Shown piece by piece: positions 1 to 7,645 of a DNA stretch of 64,000 nt. Positions within the stretch are counted from its first letter, which is position 1. Each line of letters opens with the position of its first letter. Source of the stretch: JAWWPY01 sp963822825 (GTDB lineage Bacteria; Actinomycetota; Actinomycetes; Streptosporangiales; Streptosporangiaceae); NCBI GenBank assembly GCA_963822825.1, contig CAWGIW010000013.1:186001-250000 (forward strand), given 5' to 3'. The notes under the pieces were generated by a model. The model saw only the letters and a program-made list of their open reading frames with translations, was not told where the DNA came from and did not search any database. The position numbers were made by a program, and so were the translations under genes.

Positions 1-506
1 TACAGCGGGCCGAGATCGCCGAGCGCGGCGAGGACGCCGAGCATCTGCACTTGCGCTACATCCGCCAGGTCAACGACGCTCTCGCGGCCAAGCCGGCCGG
101 GATGACGGTGACCACCCACCTGTGCCGGGGGAATTTCCGGTCCTCCTGGGCCGCGGCCGGCGGCTACGACTACGTGGCCGAGGCACTGTTCAGCGAGCTG
201 AACGTGGATGGGTTCTTCCTGGAGTATGACGACGAGCGGTCCGGCGGGTTCGAGCCGCTGCGGTTCGTGCCGCCCGGCAAGATGGTCGTGCTGGGCCTCG
301 TCACCACCAAGCGCGGTGACCTGGAAGATCCGGGCGACCTGAAGCGGCGGATCGACGAAGCGGCCAAGTTCGTCCCGCTTGACCAGCTGTGCCTGTCCCC
401 CCAGTGCGGGTTCTCGTCCACCGTGGAAGGCAACGCCCTCAGCCACGACGAGCAAGTCGCCAAGCTCGACTTCATCGTCAGTGTCGCCCAGGACGTCTGG
501 GGCTAA
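1..506 (+). CDS. Cobalamin-independent methionine synthase (MetE C-terminal family), 5' truncated by window edge
   Basis: This is the C-terminal part of a MetE-type protein, which moves a methyl group from methyl-tetrahydrofolate to a thiol acceptor such as homocysteine. The frame is open from the first bases of the window, so the real start lies upstream. The visible part carries HLCRGNF, which includes the first zinc-ligand positions of the family, then the FFLEYDDERSG segment, and near the end LSPQCGFSS, where the Cys is the second zinc-binding cysteine. The product ends with the usual helix and a TAA stop. The family is secure. The short single-domain YxjG/YxjH-like subfamily is likely but cannot be proven without the N-terminus. 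Confidence 0.88.
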   Translation, partial: QRAEIAERGEDAEHLHLRYIRQVNDALAAKPAGMTVTTHLCRGNFRSSWAAAGGYDYVAEALFSELNVDGFFLEYDDERSGGFEPLRFVPPGKMVVLGLVTTKRGDLEDPGDLKRRIDEAAKFVPLDQLCLSPQCGFSSTVEGNALSHDEQVAKLDFIVSVAQDVWG

Positions 507-943
507 CCCCGGCTCACGGGGGGGCCGCTGACCGCGTCAATCGCCGGGCGGGCCCGAGGCCATCAACCCGTCGACCGCTGCCCTGCGCGCCGTCATCTCC
601 TCGGCGGAAGGCGTGAATCCGGCGCCTCGCGTCCCGCGGCGGATGAGCCGCCGCTGCCTGGCCGTCGGCCCGTGCCCGGCCAGCAGGTGACGCATGGCCG
701 AAAGGCACCACCACCTGGTCACCGCGCTCGACACCGGATTGACAGCGGCGCGTATACGACGCTCAATCGGATTCATTCAGCCTCCCGCTCGAGCACACAT
801 CCACCTGCGCCCATGGTCCACCGATCACGACGAAGATGCCAGCCGGCGCCGGCCATCGCCCGGACCGCCCCCCGCCGGACCCGAGGGAGGCCAAGGCCGT
901 CCGTCGTTGGCTGGCATGGTTTCCCTGCTGAAAGTGAGAGCGG
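507..943. other. Intergenic gap, no supported gene
   Basis: About 440 bases separate the MetE-like gene from the convergent FAD reductase gene. Short open frames occur on both strands, the best being 537-776 on the minus strand, but none shows a recognisable family, a ribosome binding site or convincing codon use. I saw no clear hairpin with a T-run. It may hold the terminators of the two convergent genes. Confidence 0.5.
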
Positions 944-2329
944 TTAGGGGTGGCTGGCTTCGCGGAGCCAGGCGTGGGCGCCCATCTGGATGGCGTCCCA
1001 GGGGCTGCCGAGGGGTGGGGTGTAGGACAGGTCGAGGTCACTCAGCCCGTCCACGGTCATGGAGTGGAAGATGGCGGTGGCGGCGATGTCGACGCGCTTG
1101 GCGATCTCGGCGTGCCGGTGCCCGAACAGCTGCACGCCGAGCAGCCGCCCGGTAGCGCGGTCGCCGGTAAACCGCATCGTGATGCGGTGGCTGCCCGGGT
1201 AATAGGCCTTGTGGTCGTCGGCTTCGGACTGGACAGTGACCGGGTCGTAACCGGCAGCGGCGGCCTCGTGGTCGCGCAGCCCGGTGCGGGCGGCGGCCTG
1301 GTCGAAGATCTTCACGACCTGGGTGCCCAAGCTCCCGGCGAATTCGCGGTTCCCGCCGAGGGCGTTCTCGCCTGCGACGCGGCCCTGCTTGTGGGCGGTG
1401 GTGCCGAGGGGCAGGTAGTTCTCGCCGAGCAGCCGGTGGTGAGTGACCACGCAATCCCCGGCGGCGAACACGTCAGGCAGGCTGGTCCGCATGCCGCGGT
1501 CCACGGCGATCGCGCCTTTGGCTCCCAGGCTGGCCCCGGCGCTGGCGGCGAGGGTGGTGTCAGGGCGGACACCCACGACAACCAGGACCATGTCAGCCTG
1601 CCGGGTCACCGCTGTGCCATCGGCTGCGGTGGCCTCCACCTGGAGTCCTCTCGCCTTGTCGCCGGAACGGGTGATCTGGCGGACGGTGGTGCCGGTCAGG
1701 ACCTCGGCGCCATGGCCGGCAAGCTGGGCGTGGACGAGGTGGCCGAGCGCGGGATCGACGGTGGACAGCACCTCGGGCAGCTGTTCCATCTGGATGACGT
1801 GCAGGCCGCGGGTGGTGAGGGCGTCGGCCATCTCCAGGCCGATGTACCCGGCGCCGACGATCACCGCGGTGGCCGGTGTCTTCCCTTCGAGGGTGCGCAT
1901 GACGGCGAAGGTGTCGCCCATCGAATGCAGCAAGTGCACGCCGTCATCCGGGCCTAGCGCGTCCAGGCCGCCGATCGGGGGGCGGACCGGCACCGCGCCG
2001 GTGCCGACGACCAGCTTGTCGTAGGCGAGCAGTTCCTCATGCCCCCCGGGGCTGGTGACGAGGAGCTTGCGGCCGGGAACATCGATGCGGCGTGCGCTGG
2101 TGTCCAGCCGCAGCCTCATCCCGGTCGCTTCCAGGTCCGCGGTGGTGCGGTGGGCCAGGTTGCGCCAATGGGAGACCTCCCCGGAGACGTAGTAGGGGAT
2201 GCCGCAGATCGAGAAGTTCGGGTAGGCGTCCGCGACGACCACGCTGACCTCGGCACCGGGGTCGAGCTCGCGGGCTCGCAGCGCGGCGCTGATCCCGGCG
2301 TCGCTGCCGCCGATCATGACCAGGTGCAT
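944..2329 (-). CDS. FAD-dependent pyridine nucleotide-disulfide oxidoreductase (CoA-disulfide reductase-like)
   Basis: A 461-residue flavoprotein of the class with a single redox cysteine, like CoA-disulfide reductase and NADH oxidase. The FAD-binding motif GGSDAG lies at residues 7-12, the active-site Cys at about 42 (SICGIPYY), the NAD(P)H Rossmann motif VGAGYIG near 160, and the second FAD motif FAAGDC near 290. A dimerisation domain follows. It is probably cytosolic and moves electrons from NAD(P)H to a disulfide or metalloid substrate. It is transcribed in the same direction as the aquaporin gene, 26 bases downstream of it, and divergently from ArsR. Enzymes of this type do occur in actinobacterial arsenic islands; the actual substrate is inferred only from that context. 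Confidence 0.85.
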   Translation of the reverse strand: MHLVMIGGSDAGISAALRARELDPGAEVSVVVADAYPNFSICGIPYYVSGEVSHWRNLAHRTTADLEATGMRLRLDTSARRIDVPGRKLLVTSPGGHEELLAYDKLVVGTGAVPVRPPIGGLDALGPDDGVHLLHSMGDTFAVMRTLEGKTPATAVIVGAGYIGLEMADALTTRGLHVIQMEQLPEVLSTVDPALGHLVHAQLAGHGAEVLTGTTVRQITRSGDKARGLQVEATAADGTAVTRQADMVLVVVGVRPDTTLAASAGASLGAKGAIAVDRGMRTSLPDVFAAGDCVVTHHRLLGENYLPLGTTAHKQGRVAGENALGGNREFAGSLGTQVVKIFDQAAARTGLRDHEAAAAGYDPVTVQSEADDHKAYYPGSHRITMRFTGDRATGRLLGVQLFGHRHAEIAKRVDIAATAIFHSMTVDGLSDLDLSYTPPLGSPWDAIQMGAHAWLREASHP

Positions 2330-2355
2330 GGCTGGATCCCCTCCAGGTCGGGTTC

Positions 2356-3144
2356 TCAGTGAGACGGGCCTTGGTCGGGCAGCGGCCCGGCGGACGCCGT
2401 GGCGCCGTCGCGGGCCTGTGCCGCACCGGCCTGGCTGGCGTGATGGGGAAAGATGATGTCGGAGGCCTGCGCCGGGGTGAGGCGTGGATACAGCACCCGG
2501 ATCACCACCACGGCCAGGGCACCGCCGATGATCTGGGCGACGATGAATGCCGGCACGGAGGACGGGGCGATGCCGGCGAAGGTGGCCGAGAACATCCGGC
2601 CGACCGTGATGGCCGGGTTGGCGAAGCTGGTCGAGGAGGTGAAGAAGTACGCCGCGCCGATATACGCGCCGACGGCTGCGGGGGCGGACCGGCTGCGGCC
2701 GGAACGGGCCAGCGCGAAGATCACCAGGATCAGCCCGAGGGTGGCGATCACCTCGGACAGGAAATGGGCGGGTGTCGCCCGGTGCTTCGCGGAGATGCTG
2801 ACCGCGGCCTGGGCGAACATCAGGTTCGCCAGGATCGCGCCGATGGCGCAGCCTGCCACCTGAGCGGGCAGGTAGGCGGCCGCGTCGCGCCAGCGCAGGC
2901 CGCCGAACGCCGCGTCCACGAAGGACACGACCGGGTTAAAATGAGCGCCGGACACCGGGCCGAACATCACGATGATGGCGAACAGCCCGGCCGCGGTCGC
3001 GGCTGCGTTCTCCAGCAGTTCCAGCCCAGTGGCGCCGGGCGAGAGATGCTGCGCGGCGATGCCTGACCCGATCACCACCGCGGCCAGGAAGGCGCTGCCC
3101 AGCAGCTCAGCCAGCAGCCGCCGCCACACCGCCACCTCGTTCAC
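2356..3144 (-). CDS. MIP family aquaporin / aquaglyceroporin
   Basis: A 262-residue membrane channel of the major intrinsic protein family. It shows about six hydrophobic segments and both half-helix signatures: GAHFNPVV (Asn-Pro-Val at residues 70-72 instead of Asn-Pro-Ala) and ANPAITVGR (Asn-Pro-Ala at 176-178, followed by the selectivity-filter Arg at 183). Channels of this group pass water, glycerol or neutral metalloids such as arsenite. The gene lies between an ArsR regulator (divergent) and the FAD reductase (same strand), an arrangement seen in actinobacterial ars loci, so metalloid export or equilibration is a reasonable but untested role. The C-terminal 40 residues are an Ala/Gly/Pro-rich cytosolic tail. 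Confidence 0.88.
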   Translation of the reverse strand: MNEVAVWRRLLAELLGSAFLAAVVIGSGIAAQHLSPGATGLELLENAAATAAGLFAIIVMFGPVSGAHFNPVVSFVDAAFGGLRWRDAAAYLPAQVAGCAIGAILANLMFAQAAVSISAKHRATPAHFLSEVIATLGLILVIFALARSGRSRSAPAAVGAYIGAAYFFTSSTSFANPAITVGRMFSATFAGIAPSSVPAFIVAQIIGGALAVVVIRVLYPRLTPAQASDIIFPHHASQAGAAQARDGATASAGPLPDQGPSH

Positions 3145-3171
3145 CCCGCCCGCCCCTCCCCGGTTACCTTA

Positions 3172-3228
3172 TTGACAAACGTCTATGCAGATGGGCCCAG
3201 CTTGCCAGCCTGGATAGATAACCGTCAA
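3172..3228. promoter_or_regulatory. Divergent inverted operator-like repeats between aquaporin and arsR
   Basis: The sequence TTGAC-N5-TCTAT occurs on the plus strand at 3172-3186, and again on the minus strand (reverse complement of 3214-3228). The two copies therefore face each other across 27 bases in the divergent aquaporin/arsR promoter region, just upstream of the chosen arsR start. Symmetric half-sites at both ends of a divergent promoter suit an autoregulating ArsR/SmtB repressor. TTGAC could also be a -35 box, but I see no good -10 at the right spacing. Binding is inferred. Confidence 0.4.
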
Positions 3229-3243
3229 GATAGAGGAATGCCG

Positions 3244-3636
3244 ATGCAGGCGGAGCGGTCTGGCGTGGAATTCATCCCCGCGGCCGAGTTGCAGGTCGTG
3301 GTTGAGGCGTGCTCCACGCCGCTGGTCGGTGAGCCGGTCAGCGAGAGCGCGGCGGCCGGGCTGGCGCAGGTGTTCAAGGCCCTGGGTGACCCGGTGCGGC
3401 TGCGACTGGTGTCGCTGATCGGCGCGCACCAGGGCGGCGAGGTCTGCGTCTGCGACCTGACCAGTGCGTTCGACCTCACCCAGCCCACCATCAGCCACCA
3501 CCTGAAGGTGCTGCGCGAGGCCGGGATCATCGACTCCGAGCGGCGCGGCACCTGGGTCTACTACTGGCTCGTGGCCGCCGCGCTGGAGCGCATGTCCGCC
3601 CTGCTATCCCTGCCGGCAGGCCGGCCTCTCCCCTGA
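3244..3636 (+). CDS. arsR: ArsR/SmtB family metalloregulator
   Basis: A 130-residue winged-helix repressor. The region FKALGDPVRLRLVSLI (about residues 44-59) is the typical first core helix pair. The sequence CVCDLT (Cys 68 and Cys 70) matches the ELCVCDL metal-binding motif of ArsR, and a third Cys is at 23. The recognition helix is TQPTISHHLKVLREAG, followed by the wing. I chose ATG 3244 because AGAGGA at 3232-3237 sits six bases upstream; ATG 3238 and TTG 3172 are in frame but less well placed. It is divergent from the aquaporin and reductase genes and probably represses them until As(III) or a similar ion binds its cysteines. Confidence 0.88.
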   Translation: MQAERSGVEFIPAAELQVVVEACSTPLVGEPVSESAAAGLAQVFKALGDPVRLRLVSLIGAHQGGEVCVCDLTSAFDLTQPTISHHLKVLREAGIIDSERRGTWVYYWLVAAALERMSALLSLPAGRPLP

Positions 3637-3679
3637 ACACCTGCTCCGGAGGCCGCAGGAGTCGGGCACCCCGTCAGTG

Positions 3680-4231
3680 TCACGGCTGGGTGTATGTCGC
3701 GTTCTGACGGGTCCGGGGCGGGCCGGGAGGGCGCCTGGCGCGCAGGACGGCACGGATGATGATCGGCGCTCCGATGACCGAGGGCAGGAGCCAGAATGCG
3801 AGCGTCGGCAGGTGGTCCCACAGCGGCAGGTGGGGGCCGTTGTGAACATAGAACGCGGTGAGCATGGCGACGTAGGCGAAGCCCATCCCAGCGATGTGGC
3901 CGGTGTCCCCGGGCCGGTGGCGACGGCGGTGCTGGTAGCCGACGGTCGCGGCGGTGAACGCCACGGCGCCGATGATGAACAAGTAGTAATCCTGCCGCCA
4001 GCGCATCGCGGCCAGGATCGTCGCGGTGGCGAAGACCACGGTGATGGCCCGGTAGTACCAGCGGCCCGCCCGGATGTGACGCGGGGCGCCCTTGCGCGAT
4101 AGCGCCGCGACTGCCCCGGTAATGACGGCCGTGAGCCCGGCGATCACGTGGACGCCGAGGAACGCCAGGAAGACTGGCGCGGTGGAGCCCACCTGATCGC
4201 CCAGGATACGGCTGGCCGTCAGCATGCCCAC
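3680..4231 (-). CDS. DUF2306-like integral membrane protein
   Basis: A 183-residue protein with about six hydrophobic segments (FLAFLGVHVIAGLTAVITGAVAAL, YRAITVVFATATILAAM, LFIIGAVAFTAATVG, GMGFAYVAMLTAFYV and a C-terminal pair). The pattern, including RHIRAGRWYYRA after the second helix, resembles predicted membrane proteins of the DUF2306 type. No enzymatic motif is visible. It is divergent from the PadR gene, and the only strong dyad of the locus lies between them, so the PadR product may control it. The assignment rests on general resemblance and is moderate. Confidence 0.55.
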   Translation of the reverse strand: MGMLTASRILGDQVGSTAPVFLAFLGVHVIAGLTAVITGAVAALSRKGAPRHIRAGRWYYRAITVVFATATILAAMRWRQDYYLFIIGAVAFTAATVGYQHRRRHRPGDTGHIAGMGFAYVAMLTAFYVHNGPHLPLWDHLPTLAFWLLPSVIGAPIIIRAVLRARRPPGPPRTRQNATYTQP

Positions 4232-4264
4232 CTGCCTCTTCCCGCCGCCCAGGCGGCAGCTCTT

Positions 4265-4293
4265 CTCTATAGGTAGTGACGCTACCTATAGAG
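4265..4293. promoter_or_regulatory. Perfect dyad, probable PadR operator
   Basis: The arms CTCTATAGGTAG (4265-4276) and CTACCTATAGAG (4282-4293) are exact reverse complements around a 5-base centre TGACG. The core recurs once more as CTACCTAT at 4343-4350, overlapping the first codons of the PadR gene. The dyad lies in the 105-base divergent space between the membrane protein and the PadR gene, where a repressor could control both directions. Confidence 0.65.
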
Positions 4294-4336
4294 GCCACGC
4301 TACGCCGAAGATTGCCTGCCGGGAAGGGGTAGCGTA

Positions 4337-4687
4337 GTGTTCCTACCTATGCGGGGCGAGGAGCTGAAGGGCCACCTGGACGCGCTGCTGCTCGCCGCCC
4401 TGGAAGACGGCCCGCGTCACGGTTACGCGGTGATCGAGGCACTGCGCGAGACCACCGGCGGGCGGCTGGACCTGCCGACCGGAACGATCTACCCGGCGCT
4501 GCGACGCCTGGAACAGGCCGGGCTGACCAGAGGGTCCTGGTCGGTCGTGGCCGGGCGCCAGAGACGTGAATACCAGCTGACGTCCGCCGGGTCACGGGCG
4601 CTATCGGGTAAGCGAGCCGACTGGCAGGACTTCGCCGCCATGATCAGCGCCGCTCTGGAGGGCAGGCCATGCCCGAGACCAGCCTGA
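4337..4687 (+). CDS. PadR family transcriptional regulator
   Basis: A 116-residue winged-helix protein. The PadR signature is complete: LLLAALEDGPRHGYAVIEAL, then LPTGTIYPALRRLEQAGL as recognition helix, and REYQLTSAG at the wing. It lacks the long C-terminal coiled-coil domain, so it belongs to the short PadR-s2 group. GTG 4337 and ATG 4349 are both possible starts; neither has a good ribosome binding site, which suggests a leaderless message. The next gene starts inside its 3' end (19-base overlap), the usual pairing of a PadR with a HAAS-domain membrane protein. It probably binds the dyad at 4265-4293. Confidence 0.85.
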   Translation: MFLPMRGEELKGHLDALLLAALEDGPRHGYAVIEALRETTGGRLDLPTGTIYPALRRLEQAGLTRGSWSVVAGRQRREYQLTSAGSRALSGKRADWQDFAAMISAALEGRPCPRPA

Positions 4688-5244
4688 TCACGGACTACCT
4701 TTCCATCCTGTCCGCGCAGCTACCCGCGCCGATGGTCGAGGAGTTGGCCGATGGGCTCGACCAGACGCGTCAGCACTACCTGAGCCAGGGATTGACCCCG
4801 GATGCCGCTGCCGGTGCTGCGGTGGCCGAGTTCGGTGAGCCGCAGGTAATCGTGGCCGCCTTCACCCGCCTGAGCCCGGCCCGGCACGCGGCCCGCAGGC
4901 TGCTGGCCGCCGGACCGGTGGCCGGCGGATGCTGGGCGGCAGCTCTGATCACCGGCCGGGCCTGGACCTGGCCAGTCCCGGCCACCGTGCGCATACTTTT
5001 CGGTGTAGCGCTGATCACCGTGATTGGCTTGCTCGCCGCCGCAGCGTTCGGACTGCGATACCTGTCGGCCCGCCGCGCAGGAGCCGCAGCATGCGTAGGC
5101 ATCACCGCACTCGACAGCGTCATGCTCATCACCGTGATGCTCGCCATTCCGGTTCTGATCTGGCCAGTGATCCTGGCCGCCGCGGCCAGCGCCGCCCGCC
5201 TCACCTTCACCGCCGGGGCCCTGCGCGCAGTCCTGACGGGCTGA
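4669..5244 (+). CDS. HAAS-domain membrane protein, partner of PadR
   Basis: A 191-residue protein. Residues 1-70 form the HAAS/DUF1700-type helical domain typical of proteins encoded directly after short PadR regulators, with LSAQLPAPMVEELADGLDQTRQHY and then AAVAEFGEP as its conserved end. About four transmembrane segments follow (near residues 80-100, 108-128, 136-160 and 165-185). It overlaps the PadR gene by 19 bases, so the two are translationally coupled. Such proteins are thought to sense or relay membrane signals to PadR, but the mechanism is not established and no catalytic residues are visible. Confidence 0.7.
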   Translation: MPETSLITDYLSILSAQLPAPMVEELADGLDQTRQHYLSQGLTPDAAAGAAVAEFGEPQVIVAAFTRLSPARHAARRLLAAGPVAGGCWAAALITGRAWTWPVPATVRILFGVALITVIGLLAAAAFGLRYLSARRAGAAACVGITALDSVMLITVMLAIPVLIWPVILAAAASAARLTFTAGALRAVLTG

Positions 5245-5969
5245 GATCCCGCCAGTCATCGGCGGACGCTGCAGGGTAACTGCCCGGGCACCGTGGATGA
5301 TCCACCGCGCCCAGCGGTGACTTGACCTGGCCGAGGAAAGCCGCCGGGCGGCTAGCAGCACCTCGCCGCGGACGCGCCTGCCTCAGCCGGCCTCGTCCTC
5401 GCTGTAAAACGTCTGGCTGTCGCCCAGGACCGTATAGACCTCCCAGGACGCCCCGTCCGGCACCCCTTCGACCCAGAACTTGTCCTGCCTGGCGTAACAG
5501 CAGGTCGTGTCCCGCTCATCGACCGAGGCCAGGCCGTCACGGCGGTGCTGGACCCGGCCTTCCTGCTCGTGCCGGGGCTGGGACCCAAGCTCGCGGTTCT
5601 GGCCGGGCTGACCTCGCCGCTCTCGCCGTGGCTCCGGTCGGCGTGCTCGGCGGCCTGGCCCGGCGACGGCCGCGGTCCAAGCCGGGCGGTCGGCGGCCTT
5701 GACGCTGGAAGACCGGCCCGCAGGTCATCCAGTTGTTGGCTGCGCACAAGCCGGGGCGGCAGCCGTTGAAGCCCAAATACAAGATCATCCGCTGACGCCC
5801 GGACTCATTTAATCAAGCCTTGCGCCCGCATCGGCCCACATCTAGATTCAGGACAAAACAAGGCACGCTCGACCGAATATTGTCACGTACTCACCTTCGC
5901 TCCTCGGTGCTGAGGACCGGCCAGGAGCACCCGCCCCTGCTTTCCGTGGACTGGCTGAATTCCGGATAG
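5245..5969. other. Gap with gene remnants upstream of the ABC operon
   Basis: Apart from the CadI-like remnant at 5383-5538, the gap holds a second tail-like fragment on the plus strand ending at the stop codon 5793-5795. It reads KTGPQVIQLLAAHKPGRQ followed by PLKPKYKIIR, and is cut by an in-frame stop about 30 codons upstream. I do not recognise its family; a transposase C-terminus is one possibility. The last 150 bases are more A/T-rich and probably contain the promoter of the substrate-binding protein gene. Confidence 0.4.
5383..5538 (-). pseudogene. Remnant of CadI/ArsI-family VOC protein (C-terminal part)
   Basis: Reading the minus strand gives DGLASVDERDTTCCYARQDK, then FWVEGVPDGASWEVYTVLGD and SQTFYSEDEAG before a TGA stop. 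TTCCYA-QDK-WV and WEVYTVLGD are hallmark stretches of the CadI/ArsI family of vicinal-oxygen-chelate proteins (cadmium-induced protein and ArsI C-As lyase), and the double Cys is the metalloid-binding pair of ArsI. Upstream of residue D the similarity fades within about 20 codons and no start is present, so roughly the N-terminal half is lost. Its presence supports the idea that the adjacent ArsR/aquaporin/reductase genes once formed a larger arsenic or cadmium island. Confidence 0.7.
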
Positions 5970-7589
5970 GTGGACGCCGTGAGATTGTGGACCAAGACAA
6001 CGAAGTCGGGCCGGCTCGGCGTATCGGCGATGCTGCTGGCTGCCGCGGTCGCCGCGGCCGCCTGCGGAGGCAGTTCAGGCAGCGCCAGCGGCTCGTCCGC
6101 TAGCCCAAACCCCAGCGGGACCCCGCACGCGGGCGGCTCGCTGACCGTCCTGGAGGACTCCGGGTACGAGGGTGCCTGGCCCGCCGGACTGGACCCGGCG
6201 ACCAACACCAACGGCGCGGCCAACCAGAGCTTCATGGACTCGATCTACGGGCAGCTCTTCGAGCTCGGGCCGCATGGCCAGATCATTGACGACCTGGCCA
6301 CCGGGTACAGCTTCTCCGACGGCGGCAAAACCGTCACCATCAACCTCCGCCACGGGGTGAAGTTCCAGGACGGCACGCCGTTCAACGCCCAAGCGGTCGC
6401 GTTCAACATCCAGCGCGATTTCAAGTCCACATGCACCTGCAAGCCCACCTGGCCCGTCACGTCCGTGACGACCCAGGGTGATTACGCCGTCCAGATCCAC
6501 CTGAGCACGGTATATGCGGCGATCATCGATTCGTTCTTCGACTCGACACCGAACTGGATCGCATCACCGACCGCCCTGACGAAGCTGGGCGAGAAGCAGT
6601 TCGCGCTCAAGCCGGTCAGCGCCGGCCCGTTCGAGGTCGTGAGCGACACCCTGAGCTCAGTGCTCGTGCTCAAGCGCTACCCCGGGTACTGGGAGCCGGG
6701 CCGTCCCTACCTGAACCAGCTCACCTTCAAGACGGTCGGCGGCGACGAGGCCGCCTACGAGGCGATGCTGGCCGGCGAAGGCCAGGTCTACGAGGACATG
6801 TCCACGCCCGCTCTGCTGAAGCAGGCCGGGCAGCATTTCACGGTCACCAACCAGCTATCGACCTCCCCATACGACCTCCAGCTCAACACGGCCAGCCCGC
6901 CGTTCAACAACATCCTCGCCCGGGAGGCCCTCTACTACGCGACCGACTTCTCCCCGATCAGCCAGCACATCTTCAACAATCTCTATCCGCAGACCCAGTC
7001 CTTCACTGGCCCGGGCGGCATCTGCTACGAGCCCACGGTTCCCGGTTACCGGGCCTACGACCTGGCCAAGGCGAAAGCGCTGGTGAAGCACATCGGCGGG
7101 CTCACCGTCAACCTGGGCACCATCAACGTCCTGGTGGCCAAGGAGACCACCGAGGCGCTGCAGACCGAATGGGCCAGTGCCGGGATCAAGACCACGATCA
7201 GCTCGTACGACCTGGCCTCGCTCATCCAGCAGTTCACCTCCAGGAAGTGGCAGGCCATGGTGCAGACCGCCGGCTCTTACGACCCCGCGGCCGGCGTCGG
7301 CGTCGCCTTCCGGTTCTCCTCGCAGTCCCCGTTCAGCGGCGTGCACGACACCCATCTCGACGGACTGCTCAACGCCGCGGCCGGCACGCTCAACCAGTCC
7401 GCCCGGTGCAGCCTCTACGCCCAAGCCGCCTCGTACATCAACCAGCAGGCCTACGGGCCGTTCTACTTCTCCTTCGCCCCGGCCAACATCGCGGCCAAGG
7501 GCGTGACCGGTCCCGGGCTGACCACGGCGCTGCCGAGCGTGGTGGTGACGCCCATGATCTTGTGGGAGAACGTCTCGGCCAGCCAGTGA
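5970..7589 (+). CDS. ABC transporter substrate-binding lipoprotein, family 5 (peptide/nickel type)
   Basis: A 539-residue periplasmic-binding-type protein. The N-terminus is a lipoprotein signal: positively charged (TKTTKSGR), hydrophobic, then AAAAC with Cys at about 32 followed by a Gly/Ser-rich linker. The mature part has family SBP_bac_5 features, such as IYGQLFELGPHGQIIDDLATGYSFSDGGKTVTINLRHGVKFQDGTPF in the first 120 mature residues. GTG 5970 and GTG 5979 are both possible starts; the second lies 8 bases after GGATAGG. It is the first gene of a five-gene importer operon. Peptides, nickel chelates or other small ligands are all possible substrates; the sequence does not decide. Confidence 0.9.
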   Translation: MDAVRLWTKTTKSGRLGVSAMLLAAAVAAAACGGSSGSASGSSASPNPSGTPHAGGSLTVLEDSGYEGAWPAGLDPATNTNGAANQSFMDSIYGQLFELGPHGQIIDDLATGYSFSDGGKTVTINLRHGVKFQDGTPFNAQAVAFNIQRDFKSTCTCKPTWPVTSVTTQGDYAVQIHLSTVYAAIIDSFFDSTPNWIASPTALTKLGEKQFALKPVSAGPFEVVSDTLSSVLVLKRYPGYWEPGRPYLNQLTFKTVGGDEAAYEAMLAGEGQVYEDMSTPALLKQAGQHFTVTNQLSTSPYDLQLNTASPPFNNILAREALYYATDFSPISQHIFNNLYPQTQSFTGPGGICYEPTVPGYRAYDLAKAKALVKHIGGLTVNLGTINVLVAKETTEALQTEWASAGIKTTISSYDLASLIQQFTSRKWQAMVQTAGSYDPAAGVGVAFRFSSQSPFSGVHDTHLDGLLNAAAGTLNQSARCSLYAQAASYINQQAYGPFYFSFAPANIAAKGVTGPGLTTALPSVVVTPMILWENVSASQ

Positions 7590-7645
7590 TCGCGGGCCCC
7601 GTGATCCATAAGCCCCGTGATCCATAAGCAGGGAGAGCATGCTCG

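Noticed and set aside
537..776. 79-residue minus-strand frame in the first gap
   Set aside because: Its codon use is not bad, but no family, start context or conserved motif could be seen.
950..1957. 335-codon plus-strand frame over the FAD reductase
   Set aside because: It is a Gly/Val-rich shadow of the minus-strand flavoprotein, which has all cofactor motifs.
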